Source: CAZLGC01 sp964559275 (lineage in GTDB: Bacteria; Patescibacteriota; CALEFQ01). From it: 21,033 nucleotides of DNA. Where the stretch lies: NCBI GenBank assembly GCA_964559275.1, contig CAZLGC010000015.1:1-21033 (forward strand), given 5' to 3'. Made by a program: the position numbers and the translations under genes. Shown here one piece after another: positions 1-7,408 of this stretch (positions are counted from its first letter, which is position 1; each line of letters starts with the position of its first letter). A model generated the notes under the pieces. It was given only the letters and a program-made list of their open reading frames with translations, did no database searches and was not told the DNA's origin.

Positions 1-194
1 TCCTGGGGCTGATTGACGATGAGATACCCCAGAATCCAGATACTGAAAAGCAGGAAAAGCAGGGGCAACCACGGATAAAAAGGCGACTGGTAATAGGTCG
101 CGGACGGATTCCGTTTTCTCAGGATAAAAACCCCGCCCACGGCAAATGCGGCGCAAATCGCTGCTACTAAAACAGCTTTGGTATAGATTTGCAT
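1..194 (-). CDS. Partial small membrane protein (3' end off the window)
   Basis: The reading frame starts with ATG at 194 and runs open to the window edge, so only the N-terminal 64 residues are visible. They hold two hydrophobic segments, one at about residues 7-24 and one at about 43-60, separated by a short basic/polar stretch. The first segment (VLVAAICAAFAVGGV) is almost the same as the N-terminal segment of the next gene upstream, so the two genes probably share a duplicated membrane anchor. The start lies 10 nt after the stop of that gene, consistent with co-transcription. No Shine-Dalgarno sequence is obvious. Function unknown; I assign no family. Confidence 0.6.
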   Translation of the reverse strand, partial: MQIYTKAVLVAAICAAFAVGGVFILRKRNPSATYYQSPFYPWLPLLFLLFSIWILGYLIVNQPQ

Positions 195-204
195 ACTTTT
201 TATT

Positions 205-1197
205 TTAATAAGGTGACGTAAATGTATAAGTTACCTCGACCCCGACCAGGCGCAGATTGACACCCTTGGAGTCATCAGAAAAATCAGCCTCAATTGCATA
301 AGCGTAGCTGTCATTACTCACGGTAGGATTATCAATAGTCGTATCGGTAACACTTGCTCCAGTAGCCCCCTGATCAGAAGATGTAACCTCAGCATCAGTG
401 TAGCCACCGGCTCCAGAGAAAGAAGTCCGCCGCAGCTTGGCTGTTATAGTTTCGGAGATTCCGTTCTGCCAGAAATCAAGAGTTATACTTGTAATAGTAG
501 CTCCATCTGGAAGCTGCAAAGGAGCAAAAAATTTCCGCTCTGCTCCCCCCCCATCTAGATAAAGAACCGAAGCCGTGTTGTACTCCGCCACGGTATAAGC
601 ATCGCTATTCTCTGGCATAAAGGCTGCTCCAGGCAAAGAAATTCGCCCGCTCTGGGCATCCCAAGCAGGAGAAGATTTACCGACGAAGTTGTTGCTGACT
701 TGAGTCCTAGTATAATAACGGGAATTGGACTCACTTTCGGTGTAATAACGCCCGTCATGATTGTGCGAGGCATCGGCCTTGCCATCCAGGTCATCCTGCA
801 AACCATCCACATCGCTGATACCTAAACCCTCAACATCACCGTCGATTTTAAGACCACTGCCAATCCAGACCGGACTACTGGCATCAGCGCCACGGGTAAT
901 CATGCCGTCAATGCGGACATTGTCACCGAAGGTGACCGGATTGTCATTGCCGGCTTCATCCGTGGTGGCATTGACAATGCTACCGTTGAAGTAAGTGACA
1001 CCGCCGCTACCTTGTTCTCCTATAAAAATGCCTTTGGGAAACTTGTTTTGCAGACCGGTGAAATTGTTGTTTTGACTAAGTGACGCGGCGTCACTAAGAT
1101 TGGAAGCACCTTGAGCTGTAAAAGTCACCAAAACTCCGCCGACCGCGAAGGCAGCACAAAACCCAGCAACTAAAACGATCTTTAGATGTTTATCCAT
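205..1197 (-). CDS. Exported or anchored tail-fibre-like protein
   Basis: 330 residues with an N-terminal hydrophobic segment (about 6-26) that acts as a signal peptide or anchor. The middle carries a phage-tail-fibre style stretch: a GLQDDLDGKADASHNH segment followed by two RYYT repeats (DGRYYTESES, SRYYTRTQ). In tail fibres and tail spikes such repeats build trimeric shafts, often with His-x-His metal sites. The C-terminal half is rich in Ser/Thr/Gly and alternating hydrophobics and ends in a beta strand (VEVTYTF), like a receptor-binding or jelly-roll head. No phage structural gene lies nearby, so I read it as a cellular surface fibre or adhesin that borrows fibre modules. It has its own extended -10 promoter and follows a terminator. 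The function is inferred; exported fibre-like architecture is the firm part. Confidence 0.65.
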   Translation of the reverse strand: MDKHLKIVLVAGFCAAFAVGGVLVTFTAQGASNLSDAASLSQNNNFTGLQNKFPKGIFIGEQGSGGVTYFNGSIVNATTDEAGNDNPVTFGDNVRIDGMITRGADASSPVWIGSGLKIDGDVEGLGISDVDGLQDDLDGKADASHNHDGRYYTESESNSRYYTRTQVSNNFVGKSSPAWDAQSGRISLPGAAFMPENSDAYTVAEYNTASVLYLDGGGAERKFFAPLQLPDGATITSITLDFWQNGISETITAKLRRTSFSGAGGYTDAEVTSSDQGATGASVTDTTIDNPTVSNDSYAYAIEADFSDDSKGVNLRLVGVEVTYTFTSPY

Positions 1198-1224
1198 ATT
1201 TTTTCATTTATTAGCTTTTGTACA

Positions 1225-1233
1225 ATTATAACA
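1225..1233 (-). promoter_or_regulatory. Extended -10 promoter of the fibre-like gene
   Basis: Read on the minus strand this is TGTTATAAT, a perfect TATAAT preceded by the extended TGn. It lies 27 nt upstream of the ATG at 1197. No good -35 hexamer is seen 16-18 nt further upstream, as expected for extended -10 promoters. Confidence 0.5.
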
Positions 1234-1251
1234 GATATCAACCCAAACCAA

Positions 1252-1277
1252 AAGTAGAGGCGTCACCTCTACTTTTT
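1252..1277 (-). terminator. Intrinsic terminator of the GH18-like gene (probably bidirectional)
   Basis: Perfect inverted repeat AGTAGAGG (1253-1260) / CCTCTACT (1266-1273) with a short loop. It is followed by a short T run on the minus strand and by six T on the plus strand. It begins a few bases after the stop of the GH18-like gene and separates it from the fibre-like gene. Confidence 0.7.
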
Positions 1278-1280
1278 TAT

Positions 1281-3257
1281 CTAGAAAACCTCTTCCACCA
1301 TACGCCATGTTTCCGGATCCTCACCACCCAAACGCCAAAATTCCACTCCGCCGATGCTGTAGTCTTTAGCCAGCTCTAAGCGCTGTTCGGTACTGCGCGC
1401 GTTGGCAAAATAGACATCATGCCTGACTCCGTGATCATAGTAATCATAATAATTCGTCCGGTATTCATCACTCCAGCGAATTTGGGCATGGAACTTACTT
1501 GCCCGTTCTCTTGCTTGGGTATAAGTCAATCCTTCGCCCATGGAATCAACCCAGTCGTAGCCGTAAAGAGGAATCCCTAAATATATTTTCTCGCGCGGAA
1601 TCAGGTCTACAGCGTGTTCCAAAACCTGATTAACCCAGTTATACGGAGCAATCGGTCCGGCCGTTGAGGTTGACCAACTGTAATCGTACGCCATGATTTT
1701 CATTTGGTCACAAACTGCGCCCAGTGCCGACCAGTCCTGCGCTTGCGGTCCGCCCCAAGTGCCGGGCTCGGATGTTTTGGCATGCAGATGAACCGCCAAC
1801 AATTTGCCGTTGTAATGCAAGCTATCCGCCAGCTCTTCCATGAAAGTCGTGAAATTATTTTTATCCTGAGCTTCTAGATTCTCATAATTAATACTGATGC
1901 CGTCATAATTGTTTTCCAAAACCAGATTTACTATGTCGTTCACGTGCCGCTCCCGCCTGGTTGGATCCCCGATGATGTCAGCCAGCGGCTGTCGATGCTG
2001 TTCATTGGAGAGGATAGGAATTATCCTGATCCGGTTATCGCGTAGAAAACGCTCCACCGACTGACTCTCTGCATTTTCGAACTCTTGGATCTTGTCACCG
2101 CTGACGAGCTCATACCAGAAAGGCTTAACGGTATAAAAAAGACCGCCGTAATTTTCTACCGTGGCCATCCCCGCATCCTGATCCCAGTAAACCAGATCGC
2201 CGTTAACATTGACGTTAGCACCCGAGAAAATATTCAGCACCGCCACATCCGCCCCGATCCGTAGCTGCTCGTTGTAGGCGAAAAATCCCGGCGAAAAAAC
2301 CGGCTCCCCGTTGTAGCGAAAGGTGCGAATATGCGCCGAGGCTCCTGTCCGCGGTGAGGTGACAATTTCACTACTGCCGTTTTTATCAAAATCACCAACG
2401 GCGACATGGAAACCCGATGTAACGTTCTGGGGATAGGCATAGAAACCAGGATTTAGAGTCGGCTCCCCGGTATAATCAAAAATCCTGACCTGCGCCGGAT
2501 ACCCGGGCCCGGGAACTGCCACCACCTCGTCCTGGCCGTCGTAATTGAGATCTCCAGCAGCTACATCCGCTCCTGTCGGAAGAATCCCGAAGGCATAATA
2601 GCCGGGTGTGAACTGCGGCTCGCCGTTGTAATCAAAGTACCTAATTTGGGCCGGATTACCTTTTTCCGGAACGGTGATGATTTCGTCTATCAGATCGCCA
2701 TTCAGATCCCCGGACGTAACCCTAAAACCGGACCGGACATTTGTAGCGTAAGCAAAGAAACCGGCAGACAAGACCGGTTCTCCGATGTAGTTGAATATCC
2801 TGACCTGGCCGGAGCAACCTTCTCCCGGAATCGTGATTATTTCATCACGTCCGTCCCCGTTCAAATCCCCGGCTGCCACATCGACACCACAGCGCAGGTT
2901 TTCCGCGTAGGCATAAAACCCAGGGGTAAACTGAGAATTCCCAAGCTCATCGAAAATTCTGACCTGCGGCGCTCCCCCGGCTTTGGGCGCGACAATGATT
3001 TCTTCTGAGCCGTCACCGTTGAGGTCACCAGTGGCAACATTAAATCCCGTGTGCAGATTTTCCGCGTAAGTATAAAAACCAGGGGTTAGCTTGGGGTCAC
3101 CAAAATTATCAAGTGTCCTGACCTGCGAAGCTCCACCTGTTCCCGGCATCGTCACCAAAATACCCTCCCAGTAATCAGTGCCGGCATCGGCAGCACTGGC
3201 AAAACTTAATAGACTAATTGCTACAACGACAGATAATATTAACTGGGTATGTTTCAT
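1281..3257 (-). CDS. Secreted GH18-like protein with six FG-GAP-like repeats
   Basis: 658 residues. A signal peptide (about 1-25) is followed by six repeats of about 53 residues (about 32-340). Each has a PG.GG..QVRIFD strand, a PGF.AYAENL turn and a Ca-binding-like GDLNGDG.DEI loop, typical of FG-GAP/VCBS propeller blades. The C-terminal part (about 350-658) resembles glycoside hydrolase family 18 of the spore-cortex/YaaH kind: YDGISINYE at 451-459, MAYDYSW at 522-528 and GIPLYGYDW near 561-569. The catalytic-acid Glu459 is kept, but the usual DxDxE is SxNxE here (Ser455, Asn457), so activity is doubtful. The gene has its own promoter and terminator. Likely role: extracellular binding or processing of a GlcNAc-type polymer or peptidoglycan. 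The fold call is good; the substrate is inferred. Confidence 0.8.
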   Translation of the reverse strand: MKHTQLILSVVVAISLLSFASAADAGTDYWEGILVTMPGTGGASQVRTLDNFGDPKLTPGFYTYAENLHTGFNVATGDLNGDGSEEIIVAPKAGGAPQVRIFDELGNSQFTPGFYAYAENLRCGVDVAAGDLNGDGRDEIITIPGEGCSGQVRIFNYIGEPVLSAGFFAYATNVRSGFRVTSGDLNGDLIDEIITVPEKGNPAQIRYFDYNGEPQFTPGYYAFGILPTGADVAAGDLNYDGQDEVVAVPGPGYPAQVRIFDYTGEPTLNPGFYAYPQNVTSGFHVAVGDFDKNGSSEIVTSPRTGASAHIRTFRYNGEPVFSPGFFAYNEQLRIGADVAVLNIFSGANVNVNGDLVYWDQDAGMATVENYGGLFYTVKPFWYELVSGDKIQEFENAESQSVERFLRDNRIRIIPILSNEQHRQPLADIIGDPTRRERHVNDIVNLVLENNYDGISINYENLEAQDKNNFTTFMEELADSLHYNGKLLAVHLHAKTSEPGTWGGPQAQDWSALGAVCDQMKIMAYDYSWSTSTAGPIAPYNWVNQVLEHAVDLIPREKIYLGIPLYGYDWVDSMGEGLTYTQARERASKFHAQIRWSDEYRTNYYDYYDHGVRHDVYFANARSTEQRLELAKDYSIGGVEFWRLGGEDPETWRMVEEVF

Positions 3258-3281
3258 ATGATTTATCTAAGACTTAATTAA

Positions 3282-3290
3282 ATTATAGCA
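3282..3290 (-). promoter_or_regulatory. Extended -10 promoter of the GH18-like gene
   Basis: Minus-strand reading TGCTATAAT, a perfect extended -10. It lies 24 nt before the ATG at 3257 and directly after the T run of the upstream terminator. There is no convincing -35 and no Shine-Dalgarno in the roughly 18-nt leader. Confidence 0.55.
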
Positions 3291-3323
3291 AAAAAGCCCC
3301 CAGACTTTAAATAAGTTGAGGGC
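3290..3323 (-). terminator. Terminator of the nine-gene exported-protein operon
   Basis: On the minus strand the arm GCCCTCAACTT (3323-3313) pairs, with one bulge and one G-U, to AGTCTGGGGGC, followed by six T. It starts 6 nt after the stop at 3330 and so closes the upstream gene run. Confidence 0.65.
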
Positions 3324-3329
3324 CGCTTA

Positions 3330-3614
3330 CTACGCTACCGGCAAACCCTCAGCCAGCAAGCGCTCCCGGACTTCTGTGCCCAGGGCGGTAATTTCCGCCT
3401 TTTTGAATTGGTGCAAAACCAGTTTGTCATCCGAGCAGGAAACAGTGACCATCTCGTCGCCGCGCGCCATGGTGATGTTAGTACCGACATAAGGATTGCG
3501 CCGGTGGTTTTTTGATTTCAGGCCCCAGCAACGGCCACGCAGACCGGCTGTTTCCCAAATCTTCTGCAGGCATTTCCTCGCCAGGACAGTTATATCAGGA
3601 TCATGTTTGCCCAT
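3330..3614 (-). CDS. Small unknown protein (94 aa)
   Basis: 94 residues, no signal peptide or membrane segment, fairly basic N-terminal half with three cysteines (KCLQK, GRCWG, VSCSD). I do not recognise a family. The middle and end (EMVTVSCSDDKLVLHQFKK, then an amphipathic helix) look like a small alpha/beta cytoplasmic domain. The start is well supported: AAAGGAGGG lies about 6 nt before the ATG, one of the best ribosome binding sites in the window. It is the last gene of the minus-strand run, 20 nt after the stop of the Cys-motif membrane protein, and a terminator follows at once. That it is a real gene is likely from the binding site and spacing; its role is unknown. Confidence 0.7.
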   Translation of the reverse strand: MGKHDPDITVLARKCLQKIWETAGLRGRCWGLKSKNHRRNPYVGTNITMARGDEMVTVSCSDDKLVLHQFKKAEITALGTEVRERLLAEGLPVA

Positions 3615-3634
3615 CTTAACCCTCCTTTCTAAAA

Positions 3635-4486
3635 CTAGATTAACTCTACACTTTCCACTATATTAGTCAGATTTGTCCAGACATCTTCTGGCTCGTCCCC
3701 AAAACTGGAAGCTACAAAGCGATAGTTGGCTTTTTCACCAACAACCTCCATCATGTAATGCGTCCCCAGTCCCATCTCCTGGTACTGGACAACTTCCAAG
3801 CCGTTGACGTCAATCTTTTCCGGCTCACCGCCGGCCAGGGTATCCGGACTGGATTTTATTTCGGTAATGAGATCATCAGCTGATTTCGACTCCACAAATC
3901 CGAGTAACCAGTATGGCCGTGACCAGCCGCCACCCTCAAACTGGGACATCGGGCCAAAGTAAACATAATCTCCATCTTCCTCATAAGGTTCAATTTTGTA
4001 ATTGGCACTACCCCAGTCAGGATTGTACGGAATGTCTACCGCTATACCTTTTTCTGCATTCGTATATCGGACAGTCGTCGTTGCGGCATCAGTATTGAAG
4101 GTCTCCGCTTCACAAGCTGCTAGGTCAGTAGTGGGGTCACAATATTCCGGAATATTTTCGGAGGTCAATAGCGTCCGGCTGTCATCGGGAATTGCAGATA
4201 CTGGGTCTTCTGACTCACTATCTTCTCCGGGTGTGCATTCCTCTTCCCAAGGACGCAGGCACTTTTGTTTTTCCTCGCACCAAACGTAGCCGGCCGAGGG
4301 AATACAACCGTGCTCATCCCGGTCGCTGCCGGGCATCATTTCTTCAGACTGTTCGCTGCTAGTATCTGTCGTCGCAGTATCAACTTCGTCAGCTACCGGG
4401 CTCTGGTATAGCCACCACAGAAAGACGCCGCCAGCAATGGCGATAACGATTACGATTATTAACCAAGTTAGTCCTTGTTTGTTCAT
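3635..4486 (-). CDS. Membrane-anchored extracytoplasmic protein with Cys-rich motif
   Basis: 283 residues. One N-terminal membrane segment (about 8-26) anchors the protein with the rest outside. A Ser/Thr/Asp/Glu-rich linker leads to a compact Cys motif around residues 60-85 (HGCIPSAGYVWC, then KCLRPWEEEC), with four cysteines plus Trp/Pro that look like a small disulfide-bonded module. Another Cys pair follows (EYCDPTTDLAAC). The C-terminal 150 residues form an alpha/beta domain ending in DVWTNLTNIVESVEL, which loosely resembles PsbP-like or DUF1795-type lipoprotein domains; I do not claim a family. AGAGGA lies close before the ATG. It sits between the SGNH/FG-GAP hydrolase and the 94-residue protein, 23 and 20 nt away. 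Function unknown. Confidence 0.7.
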   Translation of the reverse strand: MNKQGLTWLIIVIVIAIAGGVFLWWLYQSPVADEVDTATTDTSSEQSEEMMPGSDRDEHGCIPSAGYVWCEEKQKCLRPWEEECTPGEDSESEDPVSAIPDDSRTLLTSENIPEYCDPTTDLAACEAETFNTDAATTTVRYTNAEKGIAVDIPYNPDWGSANYKIEPYEEDGDYVYFGPMSQFEGGGWSRPYWLLGFVESKSADDLITEIKSSPDTLAGGEPEKIDVNGLEVVQYQEMGLGTHYMMEVVGEKANYRFVASSFGDEPEDVWTNLTNIVESVELI

Positions 4487-4509
4487 ATAATCCTCTGTTA
4501 ACTAATGAT

Positions 4510-6219
4510 TTAGTTTTTTCCGTACCAATTCTCCATCACGGCCACACCTACGCCGTTGCGCAAGGTTTCATCACCGAAGGCAAAGAAGTTTGGCCAAGTG
4601 CGCCAGTGTCCGTCCGGTTCAAATGCCAAAACCTGCGGCCCGTTGGCCCCGATTGGTGAGATCAGAATTTCATCCTTGCCATCAACGTCAATATCGCCGG
4701 CAACATTCTTGAAATCACCCCGGACATATTCCTGATATGCCCACCAGAAGTTTTTGCGTGTCCCGCTCTTGTCAAAAGCCTCAACGTGCGAGCTGCCGTT
4801 ATTAGGAGTTGTATATATCCTGTCGCCTATCCCGGACGGTGTCAAGCCGTTATTGACCGCCGATCCGTAGGCAATGAAATTCTTTTTCAGAGTACCGCCG
4901 ACAGTGTAAATATAGACTGCCGGACAAGCCGGGCCGTGGTGCGGCGCCACCAGGATTTCATCAGCTTTATCATCATACTGGAAAGTTCCCACATTGCATC
5001 CTACCTGCCCGAACGGTGCCGAAAATTCGCCGATTTTTTCCCAATCATCTATACCCGTTGCATCTTTGTAAACGCGCACGGTGGGGGTTTGATTACCAGT
5101 CAGACAGGCAGCTACATCATCTTCGTAGCCATCATCATCAAAATCGCCAACAGTAGCACTTAAGCCGTCACGAATACTGGAATCAAACAGGAACATCTGC
5201 CCTTTTAGTAACAAGTCCCCTCCCTCTCTGATTCCGAAAACCCGGGCTTGCGGACCAGCATCACTGGCGGCGAACACCAAAACCTCATCTTTGACACCGT
5301 TTTGGTTACCGTCAATAGCTACTACCCCCGCGCCCCCCAGATAGGCGGCCGGGAACAAATCATTGATATCAGTCGTAACCGGAAACCCGTAGCGAGTATA
5401 GACTTTTAGACGGGTGGCTTCGCCGGGACCGGAAGAAACAACTATGTGCGGATTTAACTTCAAACCATCCTCGGTAGTTATGTCAGAAGTATCACCGCCA
5501 TCATCGCCACCACTAGAATCAGGCGGACTCACTTTTTCATTGACCGCCCCCAGCCAGTTCTCAGCCATGACCGTATAACCGGCCCCGTTCGGGTGCCGAT
5601 CATCGGACATTAGATCTGTTTTTGCTTCCCCGGTTCCAGTGTCATAGAAATCAATCCAGTTGTCTGTAAACCACAGATCTTCCCCGCTAATATCACTCGC
5701 CAGCGTGTTATTGTAAAGATTCATATAGGAACTGCCGAAAGGCCCGGCAATGTTATTGGGAATGAAAGCTGAGAGTAAAACCTGAGGTGTGCTGCCATCG
5801 GCATTCGTATGCGCTTTGACATAATCGACTATCTGCTGCACTTCCGCCACCGTGGATGAAATGGACTGGCCTTGGTTCAGATCATTACCGCCAACCATCA
5901 GCAGAACGGCATCTGGATTATCAGTATCAAGCCAACCCTTGCTTTGCAAATCAGACAAAACCTGATCCGCCCGGTACCCACTCACACCTCTATTTACTAC
6001 ATCATATTTCCCGGATCCGTACTGGTTATCAAGGCTGACTTGTAACTTGGCCGGATAAGTCTTACTGGTGCCAACGTAAGGATAGCCGTGGGTGACACTA
6101 TCCCCCAGGCAAGTCAACACCCGCTGGGAGTCATCGGCCCTGGCCTCGCCGTAACTGAAACAAAAAACCAGGCCAGCTATTATTAACACGGCCACGGACA
6201 AAAATACTTTGCTTCTCAT
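4510..6219 (-). CDS. Secreted SGNH/GDSL hydrolase with C-terminal FG-GAP-like module
   Basis: 569 residues with a signal peptide (about 1-28). The SGNH esterase domain covers about 32-230 and all four blocks are intact: GDSVT with nucleophile Ser41, NRG with Gly78, GGND with Asn112, and DDRHP with Asp206/His209. After a Ser/Gly/Asp linker comes a module of about 320 residues (about 250-569) of FG-GAP-like blades with Ca-binding-like loops (VGDFDDDGYEDD, AGDIDVDGKDE). The same module is the C-terminal half of the beta-helix protein at 10317-12455. Such enzymes remove acyl groups, for example acetyl groups from glycans, outside the cell; the substrate cannot be read here. GGAGA precedes the ATG, and the start is 4 nt after the stop of the SGNH-like lipoprotein gene, so the two are probably coupled. 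Confidence 0.85.
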   Translation of the reverse strand: MRSKVFLSVAVLIIAGLVFCFSYGEARADDSQRVLTCLGDSVTHGYPYVGTSKTYPAKLQVSLDNQYGSGKYDVVNRGVSGYRADQVLSDLQSKGWLDTDNPDAVLLMVGGNDLNQGQSISSTVAEVQQIVDYVKAHTNADGSTPQVLLSAFIPNNIAGPFGSSYMNLYNNTLASDISGEDLWFTDNWIDFYDTGTGEAKTDLMSDDRHPNGAGYTVMAENWLGAVNEKVSPPDSSGGDDGGDTSDITTEDGLKLNPHIVVSSGPGEATRLKVYTRYGFPVTTDINDLFPAAYLGGAGVVAIDGNQNGVKDEVLVFAASDAGPQARVFGIREGGDLLLKGQMFLFDSSIRDGLSATVGDFDDDGYEDDVAACLTGNQTPTVRVYKDATGIDDWEKIGEFSAPFGQVGCNVGTFQYDDKADEILVAPHHGPACPAVYIYTVGGTLKKNFIAYGSAVNNGLTPSGIGDRIYTTPNNGSSHVEAFDKSGTRKNFWWAYQEYVRGDFKNVAGDIDVDGKDEILISPIGANGPQVLAFEPDGHWRTWPNFFAFGDETLRNGVGVAVMENWYGKN

Positions 6220-6223
6220 GTGT

Positions 6224-7081
6224 TTATTCTCCGGTTAGGCTAGTATTATCTCCTCGCCCTGCGATGATGTCGACCAGGCGCTGCCCAAAAAGTGGCGCAA
6301 CCTTGGTGGCGAACGAGGGCGACGGATGAGAATCGTAAGGATCAGCGGCGTTGGCGTTGGTCAGATACAAGCCGCCTTCTGTTTCCAGTTCATAAAAATC
6401 CCAGATATAGATATTATCTCCTGCTTCATCCCAATCATTTTTGACCCAGTTAAAAAACTCTTGTGCCCGCTGCGCGTAATCCGCTTCTGTAGCGCCGGCA
6501 ACCTGAGCGGCCCCGGTCCAAACAACAAAGGTGGTCTCCGGGAACTCGTGCATCTTATCTTTGAGAGCATCATACTGCAACTTGTAGTTGGCCGACGTCT
6601 TTTCCGAGGAATCAACTTCGCCGGGTCCGTAATCCGGTTCAATGTCACTGACCGGAAAGCAGTGCTTGAACACGATAACGTTATAATCGCTAGCGAGAAT
6701 TTCCAGAGTCGGCTCGGATTTGTAGGGAGAGTTTCCGGCGTGATCAACCCAGATATTCCAGTAGTCATACGGATAATTCTCCCAACCGTAAGGTGAGTCC
6801 TTCGGAAAATCCTGGGCAGTAATTTGGTAATCGGTATCGTTTTCTGAATTGTACTCATCAAACCACTCGGGTACACCACCTTCCCAAATAACTTCGCCGG
6901 TAGAATGATGCAAAAAGATTATCCGAGCGTCACTGCCGCTAGCAGTGTTTTCCTGAACATTGGCTTCTTCGGACACGTAGCTCAGATCGTCCTCGCCCAG
7001 ATTTTGCTCGCAGCCAAAACCGGCAACAACCAAGCTGACAAAAATAACACCAATTATGATTAGTTTTGTTTGTGAACTCAT
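6224..7081 (-). CDS. Putative lipoprotein with SGNH-like domain
   Basis: 285 residues. A hydrophobic N-terminus ends in VVAGFGC (Cys24), a loose lipobox, so a lipid-anchored protein is plausible. The mature part opens with RIIFLHHSTG (Ser60), which lies where the GDS motif of SGNH hydrolases sits, and near the C-terminus has DSHPSP (Asp250/His252), like the block V Asp-His. In between are aromatic-rich stretches and VVWTGAAQ. I infer a divergent SGNH-fold enzyme; the Gly and Asn blocks are not clear. The neighbour at 4510-6219 is a canonical SGNH hydrolase, which supports a related job. The Shine-Dalgarno AGGGG lies in the last codons of the ferritin-like gene, 4 nt away, so translation is probably coupled. 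It could also be inactive or have another hydrolase activity. Confidence 0.65.
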   Translation of the reverse strand: MSSQTKLIIIGVIFVSLVVAGFGCEQNLGEDDLSYVSEEANVQENTASGSDARIIFLHHSTGEVIWEGGVPEWFDEYNSENDTDYQITAQDFPKDSPYGWENYPYDYWNIWVDHAGNSPYKSEPTLEILASDYNVIVFKHCFPVSDIEPDYGPGEVDSSEKTSANYKLQYDALKDKMHEFPETTFVVWTGAAQVAGATEADYAQRAQEFFNWVKNDWDEAGDNIYIWDFYELETEGGLYLTNANAADPYDSHPSPSFATKVAPLFGQRLVDIIAGRGDNTSLTGE

Positions 7082-7085
7082 ATTG

Positions 7086-7370
7086 TTATTCCCCTGCTAA
7101 TTCCTCAACTTCCTTTTTGCCTTCGATCATTTCTTTCACCTGCTCCTCATCTTTTCTGAGCAGCATCGCCTGAAACTCGCCCATGTGAGTTTTTTCTTCC
7201 TTAGCAATGTCAAGAAGAACCTTCTTGATGTTTTCATCCTGGGCCTTGGCAGCCAACTGCTCGTAGAAACTGGTGGCATCCAGCTCGGCAATAATGCCAG
7301 CGCGCAGGATCTCCTGATCGATCTTTTCTGGATCGACTTTGTCGAGATCAATTGGGAATTTGGATAGCAT
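7086..7370 (-). CDS. EncFtn-type ferritin-like protein
   Basis: 94 residues, all helical, cytoplasmic. It matches the encapsulated-ferritin (EncFtn) type and the ferritin-like domain fused to the N-terminus of the Pyrococcus encapsulin: IIAELDATSFYEQLAA, then KVLLDIAKEEKTHMGEF. Metal ligands fall at Glu29, Glu59 and His62, the same spacing as Glu32/Glu62/His65 of Rhodospirillum rubrum EncFtn. Known members form annular decamers that oxidise Fe(II) and usually work inside an encapsulin shell. No encapsulin gene is in this window, and the tail (GKKEVEELAGE) shows no clear shell-targeting extension. I chose ATG 7370 because MLSKFPIDLDK matches family starts. An in-frame GTG at 7412 overlaps the previous TGA and would add 14 residues. 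Neither start has a good ribosome binding site. Confidence 0.8.
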   Translation of the reverse strand: MLSKFPIDLDKVDPEKIDQEILRAGIIAELDATSFYEQLAAKAQDENIKKVLLDIAKEEKTHMGEFQAMLLRKDEEQVKEMIEGKKEVEELAGE

Positions 7371-7408
7371 ATTGTTGTTTTTAATGTTTTTTATATTGTA
7401 GCACGAAA

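Noticed and set aside
205..1197. Prophage remnant, because of the fibre repeats
   Set aside because: No other phage gene, integrase or att-like repeat in the window; the neighbours are cellular exported proteins.
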